Assembly: GCA_022769665.1 (NCBI GenBank)
Contig: JALEIR010000082.1
Coordinates: forward strand, 1 to 63,239
DNA: 63,239 nucleotides
Source: Lachnospiraceae bacterium
Lineage (GTDB): Bacteria > Bacillota > Clostridia > Lachnospirales > Lachnospiraceae
Direction: 5' to 3'
Shown here: one piece after another, positions 1-6,851 of the stretch
Position numbering within the stretch: the stretch's first letter is position 1
Layout of the letters: every line of letters starts with the position of its first letter
Position numbers and translations under genes: made by a program
Notes under the pieces: model-generated
What the model was told of the DNA's origin: nothing
What the model saw: only the letters and a program-made list of their open reading frames with translations
Database searches by the model: none

Positions 1-153
1 AAATGTAAGTGTCTGTTCCTGAATCGAAGTAACTGTCTGGAAAATACTGATAATCAATCCGACAATCAAGGATACCAGCAGAACCGGCAAAGAGGTTTTA
101 ATAATTAAAAACAGTGACTCTCTGACAATATCCGTCACGGCATCTATCGTCAT
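1..153 (-). CDS. fliQ: Flagellar export gate protein FliQ (3' part beyond the left edge)
   Basis: FliQ is a small two-helix membrane protein of the flagellar type III export gate, assembling with FliP and FliR. Translation from the ATG at 151-153 gives MTIDAVTDIVRESLF, then a hydrophobic helix around LPVLLVSLIVGLIISIF followed by QTVTSIQEQTL, the typical FliQ N-terminal half. Only about 51 codons are present because the gene runs off the left end. It follows fliP by about 75 bases, and an AGGAGAGTGAG-like ribosome site precedes the ATG. fliR and flhB would be expected next, outside the window. Confidence 0.9.
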   Translation of the reverse strand, partial: MTIDAVTDIVRESLFLIIKTSLPVLLVSLIVGLIISIFQTVTSIQEQTLTF

Positions 154-227
154 CTGCGCTCACTCTCCTTTCCATTTGTACAATATCGTCTCCCGTTTAT
201 TTTCAGCCGACAGCATATCGCTTATCC

Positions 228-1091
228 TCAGTAAAATGTCCTTACAAGATTACCGATAATCAGGCTCCAACCGTCAGCCAGCACAAACAGCAGTATCTTA
301 AAAGGCATGGAAATTGTCGTTGGCGGCAGCATCATCATACCCATGCTCATCAGAGTAGATGCCACCACCATATCAATGACAATAAACGGTACATAAATCA
401 TAAAACCTATCCAGAAAGCAATCCGCAGTTCACTCAGCATAAAGCTGGGAATCAACACGGAAAGCGGAATCGACTCGTTCTTACCGTCCCACTCCTTACC
501 TGCAATCTCCATAAAGAGCTGTACATCCTTTACCTGCGTCTGGGGATACATGAATTCCCTCAGGGGAGTAATTGCCTTTTCAAAGGCTTCTTCCTGCTGT
601 ATTTCTCCCGCTTCAAAGGGCTGAATAGCTTCCTCATTGATTCTGGTGATTGTCGGTTCCATGATAAAAAATGTCAGGATAAGTGCCAGACCAATCAATA
701 TCTGGTTCGGCGGTGCCGTCTGTGTATTCAGAGCAGCCCGGGTAAAGTGCAGAACGATGATAATACGGGTAAAGGATGTCATCAGAATGATGAGCGTCGG
801 CGCAATGGCAATGAGTGTCAGTGTCAGCAAAATGCGCAGTGCACCATTTATCTGTCCATTTCCATCATTATAAGTAATCGTTACCGTATTTGCTGTATTC
901 AGCCTGTTCAGCTCTTCCGGTGTGTTATAGGTACCCGGGGGATCAATGACCGTGGAAATCTGACTGTCTCCGGTAAGATGATTCCCGGTAGCATGTACTG
1001 TCATGGAATTTTGAATACACAATATGCCCACCGTAACCAGCAGGCATATTATCGTTGTTATTCGCTTGATTTTCTGCTTATATTTTGTCAT
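228..1091 (-). CDS. fliP: Flagellar export gate protein FliP
   Basis: FliP is the core polytopic membrane protein of the flagellar export gate. The start chosen is the ATG at 1089-1091 (MTKYKQKIK), giving 287 residues; an upstream in-frame extension overlaps fliO and is rejected. The N-terminus carries a signal-peptide-like hydrophobic segment (about residues 9-30, ending near VHATG), as expected since FliP is synthesised with a signal. The FliP core is visible: RILLTLTLIAIAPTLIILMT, then TRIIIVLHFTRAALNTQ, a large periplasmic loop and two C-terminal helices (LPPTTISMPFKILLFVLADG). An AAAGGA site precedes the ATG. The gene lies 4 bases after fliO, consistent with coupled translation. Confidence 0.96.
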   Translation of the reverse strand: MTKYKQKIKRITTIICLLVTVGILCIQNSMTVHATGNHLTGDSQISTVIDPPGTYNTPEELNRLNTANTVTITYNDGNGQINGALRILLTLTLIAIAPTLIILMTSFTRIIIVLHFTRAALNTQTAPPNQILIGLALILTFFIMEPTITRINEEAIQPFEAGEIQQEEAFEKAITPLREFMYPQTQVKDVQLFMEIAGKEWDGKNESIPLSVLIPSFMLSELRIAFWIGFMIYVPFIVIDMVVASTLMSMGMMMLPPTTISMPFKILLFVLADGWSLIIGNLVRTFY

Positions 1092-1095
1092 GTAC

Positions 1096-1494
1096 CTAGT
1101 TGTCCTTTGGATCATCCAACTCGCACCCGAAGGTGGTCTCTTCATCGGCATTTTTCTTTGCAACCCTGTCCAGTATTTCCTTAAAATGTATTCCTTTGGA
1201 GGAATCTGTCTGTCTGAGCTGCTCTCTGGATATTTCACCCAGCATGGTGACTGTGTCCTTGCAGACAGCAATCACCATGTACTTTTCCCCAACCCGCACA
1301 ATCTGAATATACTTGTTGTTCGCAATGCGGCTTGTTTCCACTACTTCCACGTTGTTGTTTGCACTCTGCTGTTTCTGATAACCGGCAATCCACTTTGTTG
1401 TGAGTGCCGTAACACCCAGCACAAGAACAAACACAACAAGCACCGCAATAAACTGCGCATAGCTTCCGGAACTGAAGGTCAGCAAAAGTGTCAT
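1096..1494 (-). CDS. fliO: Flagellar biosynthesis protein FliO/FliZ
   Basis: FliO is a small bitopic membrane protein that helps FliP assemble into the export gate. The 132-residue product has one N-terminal membrane helix (about residues 14-32, AQFIAVLVVFVLVLGVTAL), followed by a basic region and the conserved cytoplasmic FliO domain (VEVVETSRIANNKYIQIVRV ... KYMVIAVCKDTVTMLGEI). The C-terminal tail is acidic and low in complexity. Its ATG overlaps the cheY stop by one base (TGATG), so translation is probably coupled. Position between cheY and fliP matches fliZ of the Bacillus fla/che operon. The family is weakly conserved, so the call rests on both domain pattern and context. Confidence 0.88.
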   Translation of the reverse strand: MTLLLTFSSGSYAQFIAVLVVFVLVLGVTALTTKWIAGYQKQQSANNNVEVVETSRIANNKYIQIVRVGEKYMVIAVCKDTVTMLGEISREQLRQTDSSKGIHFKEILDRVAKKNADEETTFGCELDDPKDN

Positions 1495-1856
1495 CAGCCT
1501 ACAACCTTCTTCACCGCTTCAATGACGCGGTCTGCCTGGAAAGGCTTCACAATAAAATCCTTTGCACCGGCCTGAATGGACTCAATTACCATCGCCTGCT
1601 GTCCCATTGCGGAACACATGATAACCTTTGCACCGGCATCCACCTTTTTGATTTCCTTTAGTGCCTGAATTCCATCCATCTCGGGCATGGTAATATCCAT
1701 CAGCACAAGATCAGGTGTTACCTCCTTGTACTTTTCTACTGCCTTGAGACCATTCTCAGCCTCACCGGCCACATTGTAGCCGTTCTTTGTCAGGATATCC
1801 TTAATCATCATCCTCATGAACGCAGCGTCATCACAAACTAAAATATTCTTTGCCAT
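1494..1856 (-). CDS. cheY: Chemotaxis response regulator CheY
   Basis: CheY is a single-domain receiver; phosphorylated CheY binds the flagellar switch (FliM and FliY) and changes motor bias. The 120-residue product covers the receiver fold with the acidic pair D9/D10 in ILVCDD, the phosphoacceptor D54 in LVLMDITMPEMDG, a T/S-type switch residue in KVIMCSAMG and the conserved lysine in VKPF. The ATG at 1854-1856 is preceded by AGGAGG at good spacing; an upstream extension has no such site. It sits between fliY and fliO as in Bacillus fla/che operons. No output domain is present. Confidence 0.96.
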   Translation of the reverse strand: MAKNILVCDDAAFMRMMIKDILTKNGYNVAGEAENGLKAVEKYKEVTPDLVLMDITMPEMDGIQALKEIKKVDAGAKVIMCSAMGQQAMVIESIQAGAKDFIVKPFQADRVIEAVKKVVG

Positions 1857-1869
1857 AAATAACTTCCTC

Positions 1870-3237
1870 CTATTTGATAATCTCTGTGACTCTAACTCCA
1901 AAGCTTTCTTCGATTACTACTACTTCGCCCTTGGCAACAAACTTACCGTTTACCAAAACATCTATAGGTTCTCCGGCAATTCTGTCAAGTTCAATAATCG
2001 TGCCGGGTGCAAAATTAAGGATTTCGGATATCGACTTCGTAGTTCGTCCAAGTTCCACTGTTACCTCAAGAGGCACATCCATAATCAAGCCGATATTTTC
2101 CTGCCCCTGTATTCCTCTCCCGTCGCCGGAAAAACTCTGAAACTGCGCGGGTTGAATATTGACATTCTGCATATTCATCTGGGGATTCATTCCCATTTGT
2201 TGGTTCATTCCCATCATGGGCATTCCCATCATGGGCATTCCCATCTGAGGATTCATTCCCATCTGGGGATTCATTCCCATTTGCGGGTTCATTCCCATCA
2301 TGGGCATTCCCATTTGCGGGTTCATTCCCATTCCGCTCATATCGCCGGTCATTCCCATGGGATTCATACCCATGCCGTTCATGCCCGGCTGAGCAATGCC
2401 CTGTGACATATTCGCTCCCGAAGGAGTTTCCATCGTCTTTACATCCTCCGCCAGCTTTGCGGCACCGTCATCACCACCCATTTGTGTATTGATAAAGGTA
2501 TCAACCAGCTTGCGGGCAAATTCCACAGGATACAACTGCATGATAGAGCTGTCAACCAAATCATCAATCTGCATTCGGAAGGATATTTTGACGAATACCC
2601 CTCCAAGGAAGGGTGAAATATCTTCTCCGTTTCTTACCTGAGTCAAATCCAACAACGTAGAATCCGGCGGACTAATATCAATGGTAGTCTTTAACATGGT
2701 CGAAAGGGAAGTTGCGGCAGAACCCATCATCTGATTCATGGCTTCGGAAATTGCGCTTAAGTGCAATTCCCCCAGCTCTCCCTCAGTATTGGTGCCGTCA
2801 CCGCCCATCATCAAATCTGTAATTACCTTTACATCATGTTCCTTCAATACAAGGATATTTGTGCCGTCCAATCCAACAGTGTACTTTATCTGGATAAACA
2901 CACAAGGCTTTTCATATTCTCCCAACAGGGTATCCCATGTGGCAATTTCCACCACAGGAGTTGTGATATTAACCTTTCTGTTTACCAGCGAATACAGTGT
3001 GGTGGCTGAAGACCCCATACTGATGTTAGCGACCTCTCCGATTGCATCGCGCTCCACCTCTGACAGAATATCCTCTGTATTCGGTTTCTGCGGTGTTTCG
3101 TTTTCCACTGATCCACTGCTGGGAACTTCCGTTATCTCTTCATTGCTTCCGATAGTTTCCGGACTTCCTTCATCAGACAGGTCCATGCCGCTTAAGAGAG
3201 CATTAATCTCATCCTGCGACAGCATTCCTCCATCCAT
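1870..3237 (-). CDS. fliY: Flagellar switch protein FliY (FliN-type C-ring protein with CheY-P phosphatase domains)
   Basis: FliY combines the C-ring FliN module with a CheC-type CheY-P phosphatase. The 455-residue protein starts with a CheY-binding peptide (LSQDEINALLSGM). Two phosphatase signatures of the form [DS]xxxExxNxxxG are intact (DAIGEVANISMG near residue 65 and SAISEAMNQMMG near residue 165). Residues about 375-455 form the FliN/SpoA domain (LEVTVELGRTTKSISEILNF ... GVRVTEI). Between them, residues about 283-360, lies an unusual methionine-rich repeat linker. The start at 3237 follows fliM by three bases and uses the AGGAGGAGT overlapping the fliM stop. Both phosphatase sites being intact suggests active CheY-P removal at the motor (inference). 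Confidence 0.95.
   Translation of the reverse strand: MDGGMLSQDEINALLSGMDLSDEGSPETIGSNEEITEVPSSGSVENETPQKPNTEDILSEVERDAIGEVANISMGSSATTLYSLVNRKVNITTPVVEIATWDTLLGEYEKPCVFIQIKYTVGLDGTNILVLKEHDVKVITDLMMGGDGTNTEGELGELHLSAISEAMNQMMGSAATSLSTMLKTTIDISPPDSTLLDLTQVRNGEDISPFLGGVFVKISFRMQIDDLVDSSIMQLYPVEFARKLVDTFINTQMGGDDGAAKLAEDVKTMETPSGANMSQGIAQPGMNGMGMNPMGMTGDMSGMGMNPQMGMPMMGMNPQMGMNPQMGMNPQMGMPMMGMPMMGMNQQMGMNPQMNMQNVNIQPAQFQSFSGDGRGIQGQENIGLIMDVPLEVTVELGRTTKSISEILNFAPGTIIELDRIAGEPIDVLVNGKFVAKGEVVVIEESFGVRVTEIIK
2160..2390 (-). repeat. In-frame tandem repeat coding the methionine-rich linker of FliY
   Basis: Short in-frame repeats encode MGMNPQ and MGMPM units: on the plus strand the DNA shows repeated CATTCCCAT and GGATTCATTCCCAT units. 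The translated stretch (FliY residues about 283-360) contains about 29 methionines in roughly 72 residues. Units differ by a few bases, so the array is imperfect but could change copy number by slippage or recombination without a frameshift. Confidence 0.85.
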
Positions 3238-3240
3238 TGA

Positions 3241-4221
3241 TTACTCCTCCTCTCTGATTACCGATGTAATCCGGACAGCATAAGAGTCTTTTTCGGCGCC
3301 GGGCAATGCGGTAAATTTTTTGATATTACCCACAAATATATTCATGTCATCATCCACCCTGGAATCAAGTCGGATGCAATCTCCTACCTGCAGGTTCATA
3401 AAATCATTGACGGAGATAGTGCTCTTTCCGAGCACTGCCCTAATCGGTATATCCACCTTGCGAATCAGGGACTCTATATAATCCTCGTAATTTTCATCAC
3501 GATTTTCCTGCATGGTGGAAAACCAATACTTTGTATTCAGCTTGTCCATAACATCCTCCAGCGTAAAGAAAGGAAGACATACATTCATAAAGCCTTCAAC
3601 ATCCCCAATCTTCATATTCAGCGTGACAATCGCTATCATATCATTGGGAGCAATTACCTGTGCAAACTGAGGATTCGTCTCAAGTCTCTGCAACACGGGA
3701 TTTATATCAATAACATTCTTCCAAGGCTCCCTGAGAAGCTGTGTGAACATTATCAATAACTTTTGTATAATGGTCAGCTCAATTTCCGAAAATTCTCTGT
3801 TCTTTTCAAGCGGTACTCCGCTTCCTCCCAGCATACGATCCAACATGGCATATCCCAGATTGGTTGCCAGGTCTATAATAATCTGACCGTTTAACGGTGT
3901 AAAATTAATAATCCCCAAAATAACAGGATTAGATAAAGCATTGGTAAATTCGTTAAAAGTAACTGTTTCCGAGCTTGCTACCGTAACCTGTACATTTTTC
4001 CTCAAATATACGGGAAGATTTGTGGAAATCAGACGGCTGTAATGTTCAAATATGATTTCAAGAGTCCTTAAGTGTTCTTTGGAGAACTTTGTGGGGCGGC
4101 TGAAGTCATAATTCTTAACCTGCTTTTCATCATTCTCCTGTATCTGGTCAACATCCAGTTCACCGGTGGATAGCGCTGCCAGCAGATTGTCTATTTCGTT
4201 TTGAGAAAGCACCTCGCCCAC
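3241..4221 (-). CDS. fliM: Flagellar motor switch protein FliM
   Basis: FliM forms the middle of the C-ring and is the main binding target of CheY-P. The 326-residue product has the N-terminal CheY-binding peptide (LSQNEIDNLLAAL), the FliM middle CheC-like domain (about residues 50-230, with LRTLEIIFEHYSRLISTNL and LDRMLGG) and a C-terminal SpoA/FliN-like domain (VLGKSTISVNDFMNLQVGD). Length fits the family (about 330). It sits between fliL and fliY; the end of fliM (GAGGAGGAG) supplies the ribosome site for fliY. No anomaly is visible. Confidence 0.96.
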   Translation of the reverse strand: MGEVLSQNEIDNLLAALSTGELDVDQIQENDEKQVKNYDFSRPTKFSKEHLRTLEIIFEHYSRLISTNLPVYLRKNVQVTVASSETVTFNEFTNALSNPVILGIINFTPLNGQIIIDLATNLGYAMLDRMLGGSGVPLEKNREFSEIELTIIQKLLIMFTQLLREPWKNVIDINPVLQRLETNPQFAQVIAPNDMIAIVTLNMKIGDVEGFMNVCLPFFTLEDVMDKLNTKYWFSTMQENRDENYEDYIESLIRKVDIPIRAVLGKSTISVNDFMNLQVGDCIRLDSRVDDDMNIFVGNIKKFTALPGAEKDSYAVRITSVIREEE

Positions 4222-4264
4222 GCAAGCTCACCTCCTGTCGTCACATCTTATTTGCTGCTTGGCG

Positions 4265-4810
4265 TCAGTTGTACTTCACTCCGCTGATTGCAACTTTGTA
4301 TATAAAGTCAGAACCGAATAAATTCTGGATTTCCTTCAATATTTCTGCCCTGATTCCCTCAAAATCGTTCTGGCACTCTTCCAATGTGTGACTGCCCACT
4401 ACACTATTGATAATATCTTTCACAAGGCTGTCCGCAGCCGCCATCTTCTCAGCACCGCCCAGAGTCTTGTAATCCTCATGTCCCGTATTCTGCAGCAGAG
4501 ACGGCGTGAACATTATATAAGATTGTTTTGAACTGACGGAAGTGCTGCCGTCCTCGTTTATAATTGTGGAAGCAGACAGCGGAATCATCATCTCCGTCAT
4601 CACATAGGTTTCTGTATCAGTCAGAGACACCTCCGACGCCGATTCTTCCCCGGGTTTGTAAAGTTCAAGGTTCAGCACTGTTGCAATACTCGTAACCAAA
4701 TCTGCTGTTTTTTTGTTGGTCCCGGTCACACTGATCATCATAACCGTTGTCAAGGCAATGTTCACGAGCAACAGCACCAAAATCAATACACTGAGTAAAT
4801 TCTTTTTCAT
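4265..4810 (-). CDS. fliL: Flagellar basal body-associated protein FliL
   Basis: FliL is a single-pass membrane protein around the stator units that supports torque and stator stability. The 181-residue product begins MKKNLLSVL, has one membrane helix (about residues 5-28) and an extracellular domain with the FliL pattern: MTEMMIPLSAS near the start and a C-terminal EILKEIQNLFGSDFIYKVAI matching the conserved end of the family. It is slightly longer than average. It lies between motB and fliM in the operon, the usual Clostridia arrangement. Confidence 0.88.
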   Translation of the reverse strand: MKKNLLSVLILVLLLVNIALTTVMMISVTGTNKKTADLVTSIATVLNLELYKPGEESASEVSLTDTETYVMTEMMIPLSASTIINEDGSTSVSSKQSYIMFTPSLLQNTGHEDYKTLGGAEKMAAADSLVKDIINSVVGSHTLEECQNDFEGIRAEILKEIQNLFGSDFIYKVAISGVKYN

Positions 4811-4831
4811 AAAGTAAACCCCTTATTCTTT

Positions 4832-5665
4832 TTATCCCTGAGAGGGATTGTAAATACGGATTTCAACTCTTCGATTCAGGCTTCTTCCCTCCGGTGTGGA
4901 GTTGTCCGCCACGGGAACGCGTTCTCCCATACCCGCATGCTTTAAGTTCTGAGGATCCAGGAAGGTATTCTCCTCCAAATAGTAAAATACAGACAGCGCT
5001 CTCGCACTGCTGAGTTCTTCATTGTTCGCATACTTTGCGCTGCTCATGGGTACGTTGTCGGTATGCCCCTCAATTTCAATGGTTCCGTTGCTGTATCGCT
5101 CCAGAATGATTCCCACCTTATTCAGTACCTGCTTGGCTTCCTCTTTCAACTCTGCACTTCCCGGATCAAAAAGAAGTGCTCCGTTCATGGTAAGCTGTAT
5201 GTACTGTGCCGTAAAACTGAGTTCAACCTGATCTCCCACTCTGCTCTCATTGAGGGATTCCTCAATTTCTTCTGTCAGCTCTTCATTCTTTTGAAGGTTT
5301 TCCTCCTCCAACAGCTGTTCCAAAGTCTGCTGGGCTTCCGGAGACAGTTCAAATTCCTCCAGATTCTCGCCATCCGTTTCGCTGTCAGCCGTTTTCCCCG
5401 TACTGTTTATGTATTCATCCAGCTCATTCAGCTGGCTGACACCGTTACTGATTAAGATTCCTTCTCCGATGGCCGTGGCTCCCCCATCAAAAATGCTGAA
5501 TGTGTTATTCATGGCAGCCACAAATTCCGCCAGTTTGTCTTCCTGAACGGAGGACATGGCAAACAACATAACAAAAAAGCAGAGCAACAGATTCATCAGG
5601 TCACTGAAGGTTGCCATCCAAGCCGGCGAGCCGGCAGGCGGCGTATCCTCCTGACGTTTTGCCAT
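4832..5665 (-). CDS. motB: Flagellar stator protein MotB
   Basis: MotB forms the ion channel with MotA and anchors the stator to peptidoglycan. The 277-residue protein has the N-terminal membrane helix with the ion-binding aspartate D22 (FSDLMNLLLCFFVMLFAM), an acidic Glu-rich linker (about residues 85-145), and a C-terminal OmpA-like peptidoglycan-binding domain (EIEGHTDNVPMSS, then LNRRVEIRIYNP). The ATG overlaps the last base of the motA stop (TAATG), showing translational coupling. The short channel motif resembles H+-type MotB more than PomB, but coupling-ion identity cannot be proven from sequence alone. Confidence 0.96.
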   Translation of the reverse strand: MAKRQEDTPPAGSPAWMATFSDLMNLLLCFFVMLFAMSSVQEDKLAEFVAAMNNTFSIFDGGATAIGEGILISNGVSQLNELDEYINSTGKTADSETDGENLEEFELSPEAQQTLEQLLEEENLQKNEELTEEIEESLNESRVGDQVELSFTAQYIQLTMNGALLFDPGSAELKEEAKQVLNKVGIILERYSNGTIEIEGHTDNVPMSSAKYANNEELSSARALSVFYYLEENTFLDPQNLKHAGMGERVPVADNSTPEGRSLNRRVEIRIYNPSQG

Positions 5666-6456
5666 TACTCCTCACCTCCCGCATCTTCATCGGAACTTAC
5701 TCTATCCTTGGGTGCAAGGAAGGATTTCAGCTTTTCCTCGATAACTCTGGGATTTTCTCCTGCCTGAATGGATAATAATCCCTCTATCATAACCTCTTTT
5801 AACATCATTTCAGCGGCATTGTCCGCCTTCAGTTTATTAGATACGGGAATACAAATCCAGTTTGCAAGCAAAGAGCCGTAAAAGGTAGTGATAAGAGCCA
5901 CGGCCATAGCCGGTCCCAAAGCCGCCATATCGTCCATGTTATATAACATATCCACCAGACCTACCAGAGTACCGATCATACCCCAGGCAGGGCCCATGGA
6001 ACCCAGCGTATCCCAGAATCCGATTCTCGTCTTATGTCTCCCTTCAATGCTGACCAGTTCTGTCTCCATAATAGCACGCACAAGGTCAGGGTCTGTACCG
6101 TCTACAATCAGAAGAATTCCTTTCTTCAGGAAAGGTTCCTCCATGTCGGAGGCAGCTTCCTCCAGGGACAGCAGGCCCTCTTTACGTGCCACATTGGACA
6201 AATCTATAATTTTTTGAATCATTTCGCCGGTATTCAGAGCAGGTGCTTTAAATATCAGGGTAAAACTTTTCAACCCACCGATAAAATCCTGCAAGCTGTG
6301 GGACAGCAGCGTAGCTGAAAGAGCGCCGCCAAAGGTAATGATAGCGGACGGTGGATCCAGATACTCATGAAAGCCACCGATGCCGGCATTACTGATAATA
6401 CCGAACAGAAGCATAACAATGCATAATATAAATCCGGCTAAAGATGCTATATCCAC
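5665..6456 (-). CDS. motA: Flagellar stator protein MotA
   Basis: MotA is the four-helix stator subunit whose cytoplasmic loop pushes on FliG. The product (263 residues from the GTG at 6454-6456, MDIASLAGFI) has N-terminal helices, the cytoplasmic loop with the FliG-contacting charged residues, and the conserved GSMGPAWGMIGTLVGLVDML segment followed by a last helix. An earlier in-frame GTG at 6463-6465 overlaps the AGGTG ribosome site, so the later GTG is preferred. The gene is followed with one-base overlap by motB and preceded closely by flbD. Confidence 0.95.
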   Translation of the reverse strand: MDIASLAGFILCIVMLLFGIISNAGIGGFHEYLDPPSAIITFGGALSATLLSHSLQDFIGGLKSFTLIFKAPALNTGEMIQKIIDLSNVARKEGLLSLEEAASDMEEPFLKKGILLIVDGTDPDLVRAIMETELVSIEGRHKTRIGFWDTLGSMGPAWGMIGTLVGLVDMLYNMDDMAALGPAMAVALITTFYGSLLANWICIPVSNKLKADNAAEMMLKEVMIEGLLSIQAGENPRVIEEKLKSFLAPKDRVSSDEDAGGEE

Positions 6457-6488
6457 GCGAATCACCTAACATTCTGCATTTTTTTGAA

Positions 6489-6674
6489 TTATTCCGCAAA
6501 AATATCCTTTCTATACAATTTTACAAGATTTTTTATCTCTTGTCTACTTTCTTTTACAATTATTTTTTTACCCGTGGTGAGGGTGATTACCGTGTCGGGT
6601 GTTTCCTCCACAGTCTCGAACAGATGCGGGTTCACAAGGATTTTTACCCCGCTTAATTTAGTTACTTCAATCAT
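6489..6674 (-). CDS. flbD: FlbD/SwrD family flagellar motor-power protein
   Basis: This 61-residue protein (MIEVTKLSGVKILVNPHLFE ... DTVITLTTGKKIIVKE) matches the FlbD/SwrD (YlzI) family exactly in length and pattern. In Bacillus subtilis SwrD increases flagellar torque, probably through the stators; this is family knowledge. Direct placement in front of motAB in this operon agrees with that role. The ATG is preceded by AAGGGAGGG. A strong hairpin followed by a T-tract lies just upstream, between flgE and flbD, and could modulate expression of everything downstream. Confidence 0.93.
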   Translation of the reverse strand: MIEVTKLSGVKILVNPHLFETVEETPDTVITLTTGKKIIVKESRQEIKNLVKLYRKDIFAE

Positions 6675-6689
6675 ACTTTCCCTCCCTTG

Positions 6690-6730
6690 ACAAAAAATGG
6701 ATATAGGGACGGAGGTTTATTCCGTCCCTA
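6690..6730 (-). terminator. Terminator-like hairpin between flgE and flbD
   Basis: A perfect 10-bp inverted repeat (TAGGGACGGA at 6704-6713 and TCCGTCCCTA at 6721-6730, 7-nt loop) is followed in the direction of transcription, after a short gap, by a TTTTTT run at about 6692-6697. It lies inside the flagellar operon, so it may act as a partial terminator or attenuator rather than an operon end. The rest of the gap, 6731-6851, holds no convincing gene. Confidence 0.6.
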
Positions 6731-6851
6731 CTATATCACATCGACTGCGTCTCCGTGATTTTTTCACCTTATGCCGATGTTCTCAGACACACCGCAGCAA
6801 GGCTCATTAAATCATAAGTTCATGAATATGGGCTGACGGCCTCTGCGATGA

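Noticed and set aside
1092..1271. 60-codon N-terminal extension of fliP
   Set aside because: It overlaps the fliO coding sequence in another frame; the FliP signal-like N-terminus begins at the ATG at 1089-1091.
1816..2406. Plus-strand ORF with a His-rich repeat (HSHLGIHSH, GHSHHGHSH)
   Set aside because: It is the antisense reading of the FliY methionine-rich repeat; it lacks a ribosome site, and FliY is clearly the coding strand.
6731..6851. Riboswitch or small ORF between flgE and flbD
   Set aside because: Only a 12-codon frame without a ribosome site and no recognisable aptamer motif were seen.
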